Assembly: GCF_000284295.1 (NCBI RefSeq)
Contig: NC_017093.1
Location: 7,564,001-7,628,000 of the forward strand
Length of the DNA stretch: 64,000 nt
Source of the DNA: Actinoplanes missouriensis 431
GTDB lineage: Bacteria; Actinomycetota; Actinomycetes; Mycobacteriales; Micromonosporaceae
Direction of reading: 5' to 3'
Part shown: one piece after another, positions 16,730 to 24,963 of the stretch
How the letters are laid out: every line of letters begins with the position of its first letter
Numbering within the stretch: position 1 is the stretch's first letter
Translations under genes and position numbers: made by a program
Notes under the pieces: generated by a model
Told to the model about the DNA's origin: nothing
What the model saw: the letters and a program-made list of their open reading frames with translations, nothing else
The model's database searches: none

Positions 16730-17989
16730 TCACTTGAAGATGGTGATCGGGTTGATGATGTCAGCGGTCGCGGTCAGCAGGGTGAACGCGCCACCAATCA
16801 GAATGACCGCGTAGGTGAGCGGCATGAGCTTGTAGTAGTCGACACGCCCCGGATCGGGTCGCCGCAGCCGCTGGTAGAGCCAGGACCGGGCTCTCTCGAA
16901 CCAGGCGATCGCGATGTGCCCGCCGTCCAGTGGCAGCAGCGGCAGCAGGTTGAAGAGGCCGATGAAGATGTTCAGCGAGATGAAGACCTGCCAGAAGACC
17001 TCCGGTACGCCCTTCTCGATCGCCTCGCCGCCGATCCGGCTCGCGCCGATGACGCTGATCGGGGTGTCCGGGTCACGCTCGTCGCCGGTGATCGAGTTCC
17101 ACAGGGCGGGGATCTTCTCCGGGATCCGCGCCATCGCCCGGAACGAGTTCTCCACCAGGTACCAGTTGAAGTCACCGGCGGCGGGGATCGCCCCGATCGC
17201 ACTGTAGGTGAGAACGGCCGGCTGGTCCGTGGTCCAGCTCACGCCGGCCACCGCGACCTGGGTGACCGGGCCGTCGTCCTCACCGATCGGGGTCCGCTCG
17301 GCGGTGACCAGATCGACCGTCGCGGTGGCGGTCCGCCCGTCGCGCACATAGGTGAACACGGTCGGTCCGGCGGTCTGCGCGCGGATCGCGTTGGTCAGAT
17401 CGCCGTAGGTGCTGACCGTCGTGTCACCGACCTTGGTGATCAGGTCGCCGGTCTGCAGCCCGGCCGCCTTGGCCGGGGCTGCCACCGCGCCGTTCTGGCC
17501 GGGCACGCACTCGGCGCTGGTGTCGGTGACCGAGGTGCGGATGCAGTCGCCCACGTAGATCATCGCGGGCGCCTTGGCCTGTGCCTCGGCGGTCTGCGCG
17601 ATGCCCACGTTGGGCAGGCCGACGGAGATCGCCATGAAGTACGCCCCGACGAGCGCCAGCATGAAGTGGGTGATCGAGCCGGCCGACATCACGATGGTCC
17701 GTTTCCAGACCGGGAACCGCCACATGGCGCGCGGCTGGTCCTCCGGCAGGACGTCCTCGTCCTGCGGGGTCATGCCGACGATCTTGCAGAAGCCGCCGAG
17801 CGGGATGGCTTTCAGGCCGTACTCCGTCTCGCCGCGCTTGAACGAGAAGATCGTCGGGCCGAAGCCCACGAAGTACTGCGTCACCTTCATGCCGAAGCGC
17901 TTGCCGGTGATCATGTGACCCAGCTCGTGCAGGCTCACCGAAATGAGGATGGTCAGCGCGAACGCCGCCGCACCCAGCCAGAAAAGCAT
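16730..17989 (-). CDS. rseP: M50 site-2 zinc metalloprotease (RseP-like)
   Basis: 419-aa intramembrane protease that cuts transmembrane anti-sigma factors and similar substrates after a first cleavage outside. The zinc-binding HELGH (His21, Glu22, His25) lies in the first helix. PDZ-like sequence GLQTGDLITKVGDTTVSTYG is in the middle, and the third ligand motif LPLDGGHIAIAWFE lies in the C-terminal membrane part. About four membrane helices. In mycobacteria the orthologue (Rip1, Rv2869c) sits between dxr and ispG as here and degrades several anti-sigma factors. The one-helix anti-sigma-like proteins at 48-52 kb are conceivable substrates, but nothing here shows it. Confidence 0.94.
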   Translation of the reverse strand: MLFWLGAAAFALTILISVSLHELGHMITGKRFGMKVTQYFVGFGPTIFSFKRGETEYGLKAIPLGGFCKIVGMTPQDEDVLPEDQPRAMWRFPVWKRTIVMSAGSITHFMLALVGAYFMAISVGLPNVGIAQTAEAQAKAPAMIYVGDCIRTSVTDTSAECVPGQNGAVAAPAKAAGLQTGDLITKVGDTTVSTYGDLTNAIRAQTAGPTVFTYVRDGRTATATVDLVTAERTPIGEDDGPVTQVAVAGVSWTTDQPAVLTYSAIGAIPAAGDFNWYLVENSFRAMARIPEKIPALWNSITGDERDPDTPISVIGASRIGGEAIEKGVPEVFWQVFISLNIFIGLFNLLPLLPLDGGHIAIAWFERARSWLYQRLRRPDPGRVDYYKLMPLTYAVILIGGAFTLLTATADIINPITIFK

Positions 17990-19188
17990 CAGGCTCCTTC
18001 AGCCACAGTCGCGATCGTCCGCTGTGCCTGGGCGCGCGCCCATGCCTCCGCGGCAAGCACGTCATCGACGGTACCCGGTTCAGCGAAATCCGGGGCCTCC
18101 GCGAGCACCCGTTCCAGGGTGTCGACGATGCCCAGAAAAGGTAGCCGACCGGAGACGAAGGCGGCCACACACTCCTCGTTCGCGGCGTTGTAGACGGCCG
18201 GCAGGCACCGCCCGGCCCGGCCCGCCTCCTTGGCCAGGCGGACCGCCGGGAAGGCCTCGTCGTCGAGCGGCCGCAGCTCCCAGTTGTGCGCCTGCGTCCA
18301 GTCCACCGCCGCGGCCGCCTCGGGCACCCGGTCCGGCCAGGCCAGCGCCAGCGCGATCGGCAGCCGCATGTCCGGCGGGCTGGCCTGCGCCAGGGTGGAG
18401 CCGTCGGCGAACTCGACCAGGGAGTGCAGCACGGACTGCGGGTGGACCATCACCTCGATGTCGTCGTAGGGCACCCCGAACAGCTCGTGCGCCTCGATCA
18501 CCTCCAGGGCCTTGTTCACCATGGTGGCCGAGTTGATCGTGACGACCGGGCCCATGTCCCAGGTCGGGTGCTTGAGCGCCTCCTCGGGAGTGACGCCGGT
18601 CAGCTCCTCGCGGCGCCGCCCCCGGAACGCTCCCCCGCTCGCGGTCAGGATCAGCCGCCGCACCTCGGACGCGGCGCCGCCGCGCAGGCACTGGGCGAGC
18701 GCCGAGTGCTCGGAGTCGACCGGGACGATCTGCCCCGGCTTGGCGATCCGGCGCACCAGCGGCCCACCGGCGACCAGCGACTCCTTGTTCGCGAGGGCGA
18801 GGATCCGGCCGGACTCCAGCGCGGCCAGCGTGGGCGCGAGACCGAGGCTGCCGACGACGCCGTTCAGCACGACGTCGCAGCCGACCCGCGCGAGCTCGGT
18901 CATCGCGTCCGGTCCCGCGACGATCCGCGGGAGTTTGAAGTCACCGGAGGACCAGCCGCGCTTCTGCGCCTCGGCGTAGAAGGCCAGCTGCAGATCCTGT
19001 ACGGCCGACGAACGCGCCACGCCCACCACCTCGACGCCCAGCTCCAGGGCCTGAGCGGCGAGCAGTTCGACGTTGCCACCGCCCGCGCCGAGGGCCACCA
19101 CGCGGAACCTCTCCGGGTTGCGGCGGACGATGTCGATGGCCTGGGTGCCGATGGATCCCGTGGACCCGAGCAGAACGAGGTCGCGCAT
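17989..19188 (-). CDS. dxr: 1-deoxy-D-xylulose 5-phosphate reductoisomerase
   Basis: 399-aa enzyme catalysing the NADPH-dependent conversion of DXP to methylerythritol phosphate, the committed step of the MEP pathway. The NADPH loop LGSTGSIGTQ is at the very N-terminus. The metal/substrate motifs VDSEHSALAQ, SGGAFRG and LANKESLVAGG are present. ATG 19188 was chosen because it begins the Rossmann strand and has GGGA about 9 nt upstream. The frame continues upstream to 19293 but that part resembles no Dxr sequence; ATG 19197 is a second candidate. Its TGA shares one base with the rseP ATG. Confidence 0.96.
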   Translation of the reverse strand: MRDLVLLGSTGSIGTQAIDIVRRNPERFRVVALGAGGGNVELLAAQALELGVEVVGVARSSAVQDLQLAFYAEAQKRGWSSGDFKLPRIVAGPDAMTELARVGCDVVLNGVVGSLGLAPTLAALESGRILALANKESLVAGGPLVRRIAKPGQIVPVDSEHSALAQCLRGGAASEVRRLILTASGGAFRGRRREELTGVTPEEALKHPTWDMGPVVTINSATMVNKALEVIEAHELFGVPYDDIEVMVHPQSVLHSLVEFADGSTLAQASPPDMRLPIALALAWPDRVPEAAAAVDWTQAHNWELRPLDDEAFPAVRLAKEAGRAGRCLPAVYNAANEECVAAFVSGRLPFLGIVDTLERVLAEAPDFAEPGTVDDVLAAEAWARAQAQRTIATVAEGA

Positions 19189-19271
19189 GGCGTCCATCTT
19201 CCCGGACGCCCGCACCCGTCGCGGCGCTGGGCCGCGTGATCCGATGGCCCCGGCGGGGTACCGGAGGGATT

Positions 19272-20087
19272 GTGCGAAAACTGTTCGCTCCACTGCGGGG
19301 CCGGGACGTGTCGCTGCATGCGGCCGCCATCACGTTCTACGCCGGGATCGCGGTGGTGCCGATCGCGCTGCTCGCGGTCTGGCTCACCAGTCTGGTCGTA
19401 GGCGCTCAGCGCGTACGGGATCTGACCGGCCGGACCATAGCCGCCCTGCCCGACGAGATCGGAGCGCCGCAGGCGCTCGCGTCCCTGATCGACGCCGGGC
19501 TGAACCTGACGCCGATGCTCGCGCTCGCCAGCCTGCTGCCGGCCACCCTCTACGGCGAAGGGCTGCGCCGGGCCTTCGTCTCGCTGCGCCGCCCCGGCGA
19601 GTCCCTGGTCGGCTGGCGCGGCCGGCTGCTCTGGCTGCCGCTGCTGGCCGCCGCGCCCGCGCTGCTGCTCGCGCTCTTCCTGGCGCTGCCGACGACGAGC
19701 GGCCTGTGGCTGCGCGGCGGCTGGTGGTCGGTGCTCGGCGTGGTGCTCTCGTTCCTCGCCACCTGGATCGTGCTCACCCCTGTGGTGATCTGGGTGTTCC
19801 GCTACGTGGCGCCGGGCCGGCCGCCGTGGCTCGCCACGATCCTGATCGGCTCGTTCACCGCGGCGAACCTCTCCGGGTTCCTGCACGGCGCCGTGCTGTT
19901 CTGCTCGCTGCCGCTGGATCTCGGCGTCCCGTTCGGCGGTTTCACCGAGATCGGCGCGATGGTCGCGGCCGGACTCTGGCTCTACCTCTTCCATGTCGTG
20001 TTACTGACCGGGTTCACGGTGACACACACTGTCAAGACGTATTTAACGGACGAATCGCCGAGGGTGCCCGGGCTGTTCGCGCGGTAG
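19272..20087 (+). CDS. YihY/BrkB-family inner-membrane protein
   Basis: 271-aa polytopic membrane protein with about six helices (for example ITFYAGIAVVPIALLAVWL, LWLPLLAAAPALLLALFLAL). The motif LFAPLRGRDVSLHAAAITFY is the typical YihY/BrkB opening. The family was once called ribonuclease BN, but its true role is unsettled. GTG 19272 is preferred because GGAGG lies 4 nt upstream; the frame itself extends to 19236. It is divergent from dxr across about 80 nt and 11 nt upstream of the FAD oxidoreductase gene on the same strand. Confidence 0.88.
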   Translation: MRKLFAPLRGRDVSLHAAAITFYAGIAVVPIALLAVWLTSLVVGAQRVRDLTGRTIAALPDEIGAPQALASLIDAGLNLTPMLALASLLPATLYGEGLRRAFVSLRRPGESLVGWRGRLLWLPLLAAAPALLLALFLALPTTSGLWLRGGWWSVLGVVLSFLATWIVLTPVVIWVFRYVAPGRPPWLATILIGSFTAANLSGFLHGAVLFCSLPLDLGVPFGGFTEIGAMVAAGLWLYLFHVVLLTGFTVTHTVKTYLTDESPRVPGLFAR

Positions 20088-20098
20088 TGTCGCTCGCC

Positions 20099-21667
20099 AT
20101 GACCCCCATTCCCGACCGCGCCGATGTGGTGATCATCGGCTCCGGGCACAACGGCCTGGTCTCGGCGATCCTGCTGGCCCGCGCCGGGCTCGACGTCATC
20201 GTGCTCGAGGCCGCGAGCGTCCTCGGCGGCGCCACCCGCACCGAGCACCCCTTCGCCAAGGTCCCCGGCCTCGGCCAGTCCACCGGGTCCTACCTGCTCG
20301 GCCTGATGCCGCCGGAGCTGCTGCGCACCCTCGACCTGACGATCCCGGTGCTCCGCCGCGACCCGCACTACTTCCTGCCGACGCCCGGGCCGGCCGGCTC
20401 GCCCTACCTGCTGTTCGGCCGCGACCCGGCCGACACCCGGGCCCAGCTGGAGAAATTCTTCTCGGCCCGGGACGCCGCGGCCGACGAGGCCCTCGCCGTC
20501 GAGATCGGCGCGCTGCGCGCCGATCTCGCGCCGGCCTGGCTGGAGGAGCCGGCGTCCGTCGAGGAGATCGCCGACCGCCACATCCGGCCGCAGCTCCAGA
20601 GCACCTTCCTCGATCTGGTACGGGGATCGGTCGCCTCCTACCTCGGCCGGTTCGGGTTCTCCAGTGAGCTGCTGGTCAGCATGTACGCGGTCACCGACGG
20701 GCTCTCCGGGCTCAACGCCGGCCCGGACGACCCCGGCACCGGGCACAACTTCCTGGTGCACAACATGTGCCGGCTGCCCGGGGCGGACGGCACCTGGATG
20801 ATCGCGCAGGGCGGGATGGGAACCGTCTCACGGACCTTCGCGGACGCGGCGCGGGCCGCCGGGGCCCGTCTCTTCACGGACGCCCGGGTCAGCGCGGTGA
20901 CCGTCGACGGCGGGGCCGCCAGTGGCGTGGTGCTCGCCGACGGGCGTCAGATCGCCGCCCGTGTCGTGGTGGGGAGCTGTGACCCGTACCAATTGATGGG
21001 TCTTGTCCCCGACGGGGCTCTGCCCCCGGCGCTGACCGAGCGGATGACCGCGGTGCGGCGGACCGGCACGACACTCAAGGTCAATCTGGCGCTGCGGGAC
21101 CTGCCGGACTTCTCCTGCCTGCCGGCGGGCAGCCCGTCGCCGTTCGGGGCGACCATCCACCTGCTGCCGCACTCCGGCTCGCCGATGGCGTCGCTGCGCG
21201 AGATGTGGGCGGACGTGCAGGCCGGGCGGCTGCCGTCCGAGCCGACCATCGAGTGGTACGTGCACACCACCGTCGACCCGTCGCTGCAGGACCCGGAGGG
21301 GCATCACTCGTCGGCGCTGTTCGTGCAGTCGGTGCCGTTCCAGCCGGCCGGGTCGTCCTGGGACGCCGAGATCGACGGTTATGTTCGGAAATTGCTGGAG
21401 ATCTGCGACAGGTATGCGCCCGGGACCTCAGACCTGGTGGTGGACGCCATGCCGCTCACCCCGCCGGGGATCGAGGAGCACTTCGGGATCACCGGAGGGC
21501 ACATCCACCACGTCGACAACACCGTGGCGTTCGACAAGCGGATGCCGTATTCCACCGGGCTCGACGGGCTGTACGCGGGATCGGCGGGGGCACACCCGGC
21601 CGGCAGCGTGATCGGCGCGGCGGGCCACAACGTGGCCCGCCGCATCCTGAAGGACCTCGCGGTCTAG
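20099..21667 (+). CDS. FAD-dependent oxidoreductase, phytoene-desaturase/amine-oxidase type
   Basis: 522-aa flavoprotein. The N-terminal dinucleotide fold VVIIGSGHNGLVSAILLARAG with a downstream acidic residue (VLEAASVLGGATRTE) is the classic FAD-binding motif. The C-terminus has the second FAD contact YAGSAGAHPAGSVIGAAGHN. It resembles the PYROXD2-like branch of NAD(P)/FAD-dependent oxidoreductases more than true carotenoid desaturases; no carotenoid genes are near. The reading frame is open far upstream across the YihY gene but ATG 20099 begins the conserved protein. Its TAG stop is part of CTAG, shared with the stop of the opposing Rieske gene. Confidence 0.9.
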   Translation: MTPIPDRADVVIIGSGHNGLVSAILLARAGLDVIVLEAASVLGGATRTEHPFAKVPGLGQSTGSYLLGLMPPELLRTLDLTIPVLRRDPHYFLPTPGPAGSPYLLFGRDPADTRAQLEKFFSARDAAADEALAVEIGALRADLAPAWLEEPASVEEIADRHIRPQLQSTFLDLVRGSVASYLGRFGFSSELLVSMYAVTDGLSGLNAGPDDPGTGHNFLVHNMCRLPGADGTWMIAQGGMGTVSRTFADAARAAGARLFTDARVSAVTVDGGAASGVVLADGRQIAARVVVGSCDPYQLMGLVPDGALPPALTERMTAVRRTGTTLKVNLALRDLPDFSCLPAGSPSPFGATIHLLPHSGSPMASLREMWADVQAGRLPSEPTIEWYVHTTVDPSLQDPEGHHSSALFVQSVPFQPAGSSWDAEIDGYVRKLLEICDRYAPGTSDLVVDAMPLTPPGIEEHFGITGGHIHHVDNTVAFDKRMPYSTGLDGLYAGSAGAHPAGSVIGAAGHNVARRILKDLAV

Positions 21668-23214
21668 CTGTTCTTCGACGCCCGGATCTTGTGGCCGACG
21701 CCGGTGAGGCAGCGGCCACTGGGCAGGTCGAACTTCCAGCCGTGCAGCTGGCAGGTCAGCACGTTGCCCTCGACGATGCCGAACCGGGACAGGTCGGCCT
21801 TCAGGTGGGGGCAGCGGCGCTGCACGGTCCAGTCGCCGAACTGGATGTCCTCGGCGTCGACCGCCTTCTCGTGCTCGTCGTACCAGCCCTCGGCGTACTG
21901 CAGGCGCTCCTCGGAGAGGCACTTGAAGAACGCGTAGACGAACTCGTTGTACTGCCCGATCCGGGCGGCCGAGAAGCGGCAGGAGAGGAAGAGCGAGTTC
22001 ACCCAGTCGCCCTCGTCGATGAAGATGAGGTGCTCGATCAGCTCGCGCTGGGTGCGGAAGCGGTAGCGCACCTTCTCGTCCGCGTACGGCCGGACCTGCT
22101 TGCCCGGGAAGTCCACCACGATCGACTCGACCTCGTCGCCGTCGTAGGAGACCAGGTCGAACCGGACCGGGCCGCCGACGCCCTTGGCCAGGTAGATCGA
22201 CTCCTCGAGCAGCGGCTCGATCCGCTTCTTGAGCTCGCCCAGCACGTCGATCTCCGGGTGCCGCCAGGAGGCCTTCTCCGCCTCGATGATCGGGCGCTTG
22301 CGCTCCCGCATCTCCTCGAGGTGCGCCCGCTTGTTGGCGAAGAACTCGTCGACCGGCATCGGGTGCGTCGTCGACTGCTTCGTGCCGCCCTCGGTCAGCT
22401 CGGTCACGCTGCCCGGCAGCTGGACGACGGCGTTGGTGCCGCCGACCTTCGCGTACTCGGTCAGGAACACCGACTGGTCCGGGAAGATGTTGCCCTCGTC
22501 GCCGTGGATGTCGTTGAACTGCCACAGCTCGTCGTCGAGGAAGCACGGCGGACCGGCGATCGGGAAGACGAAGTCCGCCTTCAGGTCGTCGATGTACCGC
22601 CAGGTGCGGTCGAACTGCCGCTCCCGCTTCTGCTTGCCGAACGCGGTCTTCGCGTTCTCCGGCAGCTCGTAGACCATCGGGTACCAGATCGCGCCGGAGA
22701 ACTGCAGCATGTGCGCGTGCACGTGACCGAGCTCGTTGAAGCGGGACAGGTCGGACGGGCGGGCGTCGTTCTGGTTCAGCACCCGGATCCCGTCGTGCTC
22801 CACCCAGAGCGAGGAGTCACCGATCGGGCCGTCGGTCGGGCTGATCAGGGCCTGGATCATGACCTTGAGGCCGCCGTCCAGCTCGTGCACCTCGTCGGAC
22901 TTCGTCCGCAGGAAGCTGGTGAAACCCAGGTCGCGCAGCTCGTCCTCGAGCTGGCTGGTCGGGTACTCCGGCAGGAGGACCGTGGCCTTCTTGTTGATGA
23001 AGCGCTTCAGGTGCTCCGCGTCGAAGTGGTCCCGGTGCAGGTGCGAGACGTACAGGTAGTCGACGTTCCCCAGGGTCTCCCAGTCGAGCAGGGAGTTGTC
23101 CGGGAACGGAAACCACGAGGCGAAGTACGCCGGGTTCACCCACGGATCGCACAGAATGCTGCCTGCGGCCGTGTCGATCCGCATGCTCGCGTGTCCGGTG
23201 CCGGTGATCCGCAC
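21664..23214 (-). CDS. Metallo-beta-lactamase-fold / Rieske fusion protein (CMAH-like layout)
   Basis: 516-aa protein. The N-terminal half has a metallo-beta-lactamase-fold metal site (VSHLHRDHFDAEHLKRF). The C-terminal ~80 residues form a Rieske [2Fe-2S] domain, with CPHLKAD and CQLHGW supplying the Cys-x-His and Cys-x2-His ligands. This pairing is known from CMP-N-acetylneuraminate hydroxylase-like proteins, where the Rieske domain is N-terminal; here it is at the end. Function unknown, probably an iron-dependent oxygenase or hydrolase. GTG 23214 is chosen because AAGGAG precedes it at good spacing. The upstream extension to 23328 is not conserved-looking. It converges on the FAD oxidoreductase with a 4-nt overlap. 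Confidence 0.88.
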   Translation of the reverse strand: MRITGTGHASMRIDTAAGSILCDPWVNPAYFASWFPFPDNSLLDWETLGNVDYLYVSHLHRDHFDAEHLKRFINKKATVLLPEYPTSQLEDELRDLGFTSFLRTKSDEVHELDGGLKVMIQALISPTDGPIGDSSLWVEHDGIRVLNQNDARPSDLSRFNELGHVHAHMLQFSGAIWYPMVYELPENAKTAFGKQKRERQFDRTWRYIDDLKADFVFPIAGPPCFLDDELWQFNDIHGDEGNIFPDQSVFLTEYAKVGGTNAVVQLPGSVTELTEGGTKQSTTHPMPVDEFFANKRAHLEEMRERKRPIIEAEKASWRHPEIDVLGELKKRIEPLLEESIYLAKGVGGPVRFDLVSYDGDEVESIVVDFPGKQVRPYADEKVRYRFRTQRELIEHLIFIDEGDWVNSLFLSCRFSAARIGQYNEFVYAFFKCLSEERLQYAEGWYDEHEKAVDAEDIQFGDWTVQRRCPHLKADLSRFGIVEGNVLTCQLHGWKFDLPSGRCLTGVGHKIRASKNS

Positions 23215-23345
23215 TTGTCGCTCCTTCGCTCGGCGGTGTCGCTCTTTTGCCGCCATCGAAAGTACAGCCGGGTTGCCCGGTCCCGCCCAGCGACCCCGTG
23301 ACACACTGAGAACGTCTCGACATCGCACGACTTGGAGGAGCCACC

Positions 23346-23585
23346 GTGGCTGCCGAGGAACACCACGAAGAGGTCTACGCGCCGGACCAGCTCAAGCCGG
23401 GCAACCGCAAGCGGGCCACCAAGGGCGCGATCATCTCGGCCGTCGTCCTGCTGATGTTCTTCTGGGGCAACCAGCAGGGCAACACCGAGAAGGTGTGGCT
23501 CGTGGTGCTGGCGGTCGGTCTGATCGTCGTCCTCGTCGGCGACGCGGTGCTGCGCAAGATCGGCCTGCGGCCCAACGATCAGTAA
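23346..23585 (+). CDS. Small two-helix membrane protein (DUF2631-like)
   Basis: 79-aa protein with a charged N-terminus (EEHHEEVYAPDQLKPGNRKR) and two hydrophobic helices (about 29-42 and 49-70). GTG start with GGAGGAG upstream. It resembles the small actinobacterial DUF2631 membrane proteins; that match is by eye and tentative. It stands alone between a divergent Rieske gene and a convergent DivIVA-like gene, and a perfect 13-bp terminator hairpin follows. Confidence 0.8.
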   Translation: MAAEEHHEEVYAPDQLKPGNRKRATKGAIISAVVLLMFFWGNQQGNTEKVWLVVLAVGLIVVLVGDAVLRKIGLRPNDQ

Positions 23586-23599
23586 GTTCCAGGGCACGA

Positions 23600-23628
23600 A
23601 AAAGAGGGGGCCGGCGGCCCCCTCTTTT
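23600..23628. terminator. Bidirectional intrinsic terminator
   Basis: AAAAGAGGGGGCC-ggc-GGCCCCCTCTTTT is a perfect 13-bp stem with a 3-nt loop and A/T arms on both sides. It gives a U-rich tail in either direction and lies between the convergent ends of the DUF2631-like (23585) and DivIVA-like (23637) genes. Confidence 0.92.
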
Positions 23629-23636
23629 GCTGTCCC

Positions 23637-24926
23637 TCACCGGCGACGCAGCAGGATGTCCTTCACCTCGCGCAGCGCGGCGTCGACCTCGGCCTCGAAG
23701 TAACCGTTCGGCACCAGGCCGAACTGCAGCATGTCCAGGTCGTTCTCGTTCACCGGCATCGGGCCGCGGCCGGTCATCGCCTGCAGGATGCCCTCGAACA
23801 GCCGGTCCACCTGCATCGGGTCGTAACCGCTGCCGAACCGGCGCGGCTGGAACGTCCGGCGCAGCTGGTCCACCCGGTACAGCTCGCCGCCCGGCTCGCC
23901 CACTGGCGGGCCGAACTGCTGCGGGGGCGGGCCGAACTGCTGCTGCGGCGGGCCGCTCATCGGCGCGCCCGCGGGCATCGGGGAGCCCGGCATCGCGTTC
24001 GGCATCTGCGGCGCTCCGTAACCGCCGCGCGGGTCGCGCTCGGGCATCCGGATCTCGGCCGTCATGTCGGTCTTGCCGTGCCGGCCCGGCTCGAAGCCGT
24101 CGTAGCCGCCCTGGTCGAACCCACCCTGATCGAACCCACCCTGGTCGAACCCGCCCTGGTCGTACCGGGACGGCTGCTCGTAACCGCCCTGGTCGTAGCC
24201 ACCCTGGTCGTAACCGGGCGGCGGGCCCTGGCGCTGCGGAGGCTGCTGGCCGTAACCGGTGGGCTCGTCGTAGCGCCCGTACGGGTCGGGCTGGGGCATC
24301 TGCTGCTGGCGCTGCGGCATCTGCGGGGGCATCTGCGGCGGCATCATGCGGTCGTCACGCACCGGAGCGGGCAGGCGCTCGGTGGGCGGAGCCATCCGGG
24401 CCGCGGCCGGGTTCATCGCCGGGTTGCCGCCGGGCATCCCCGGACCCTGCGGACCACCGGGCGGCAGCTGACCCATCCCGCCCGGGCCGGGGCCGAACTG
24501 GCCCGGGCCGCCCATGCCCTGCCCTGCCATGCTCTGGCCGCCCATGCCCGGACCGCCGCCCATGCCGGGGGGGCCACCGGCACCCATCATGCCCGGCGGA
24601 GGGCCCTGCGGCGGCGCCTGCGGGACGGCGGAGAGGCCACCGCGCATCGAGTCACGCAACGGGTCGGGAGCGGGACGGCCGCCGCGCTCCTCGAACTCGG
24701 CGAGCTGGCGCTCCACCCGGTCGAGGTGCAGGTCGACCTGCCACTCGTCGTAGCCGCCGAAGCGCACCCGGAAGACGACGTCGTGCACCTCTTGCGCACC
24801 GACCGGCGGGCCCACCTGCTCGCCCGCCAGGGTCGCCTCGACCCGGTCCAGGAAAGCGTCGACCTCGTCGACCTTGTAACCACGCCGTAGCGCACGCCGC
24901 CGGAAACGCTGCCCCTGACTCGTCAC
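23637..24926 (-). CDS. DivIVA-domain protein with long Pro/Gln/Gly/Met-rich middle
   Basis: About 429-aa cytosolic protein. The N-terminus (RFRRRALRRGYKVDEVDAFL) matches the DivIVA membrane/polar-targeting motif. The C-terminus has a second related stretch (TFQPRRFGSGYDPMQVDRLF), so two DivIVA-like modules bracket about 250 residues of low complexity rich in Pro, Gln, Gly and Met. The middle contains a tandem block of GGFDQ units. DivIVA/Wag31 proteins organise polar growth in actinobacteria; this is a paralogue rather than canonical Wag31, which lacks such a linker. GTG 24926 has GGGAG 5 nt upstream; GTG 24938 is an alternative start. The terminator at 23600-23628 follows. Confidence 0.85.
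   Translation of the reverse strand: MTSQGQRFRRRALRRGYKVDEVDAFLDRVEATLAGEQVGPPVGAQEVHDVVFRVRFGGYDEWQVDLHLDRVERQLAEFEERGGRPAPDPLRDSMRGGLSAVPQAPPQGPPPGMMGAGGPPGMGGGPGMGGQSMAGQGMGGPGQFGPGPGGMGQLPPGGPQGPGMPGGNPAMNPAAARMAPPTERLPAPVRDDRMMPPQMPPQMPQRQQQMPQPDPYGRYDEPTGYGQQPPQRQGPPPGYDQGGYDQGGYEQPSRYDQGGFDQGGFDQGGFDQGGYDGFEPGRHGKTDMTAEIRMPERDPRGGYGAPQMPNAMPGSPMPAGAPMSGPPQQQFGPPPQQFGPPVGEPGGELYRVDQLRRTFQPRRFGSGYDPMQVDRLFEGILQAMTGRGPMPVNENDLDMLQFGLVPNGYFEAEVDAALREVKDILLRRR
24100..24205 (-). repeat. Coding tandem repeat encoding GGFDQ units
   Basis: A 15-bp unit reading CCCTGGTCGAACCCA on the + strand recurs several times with small changes and encodes GGFDQ/GGYDQ on the minus strand. It lies in the disordered linker of the DivIVA-like protein. 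Being in multiples of three, copy number can change without frameshift. Confidence 0.7.
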
Positions 24927-24963
24927 AACGTCTCCCACTCCGTTTGCTGGGACCTGCGCCCAG

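Noticed and set aside
19073..21667. Apparent 864-residue FAD protein with a long N-terminal domain
   Set aside because: The first 340 codons cover the YihY gene in another frame; conserved sequence begins at 20099.
20099..21667. Carotenoid gene cluster because of the phytoene-desaturase-like protein
   Set aside because: No crtB, crtE or cyclase genes nearby, and the protein is closer to general FAD oxidoreductases.
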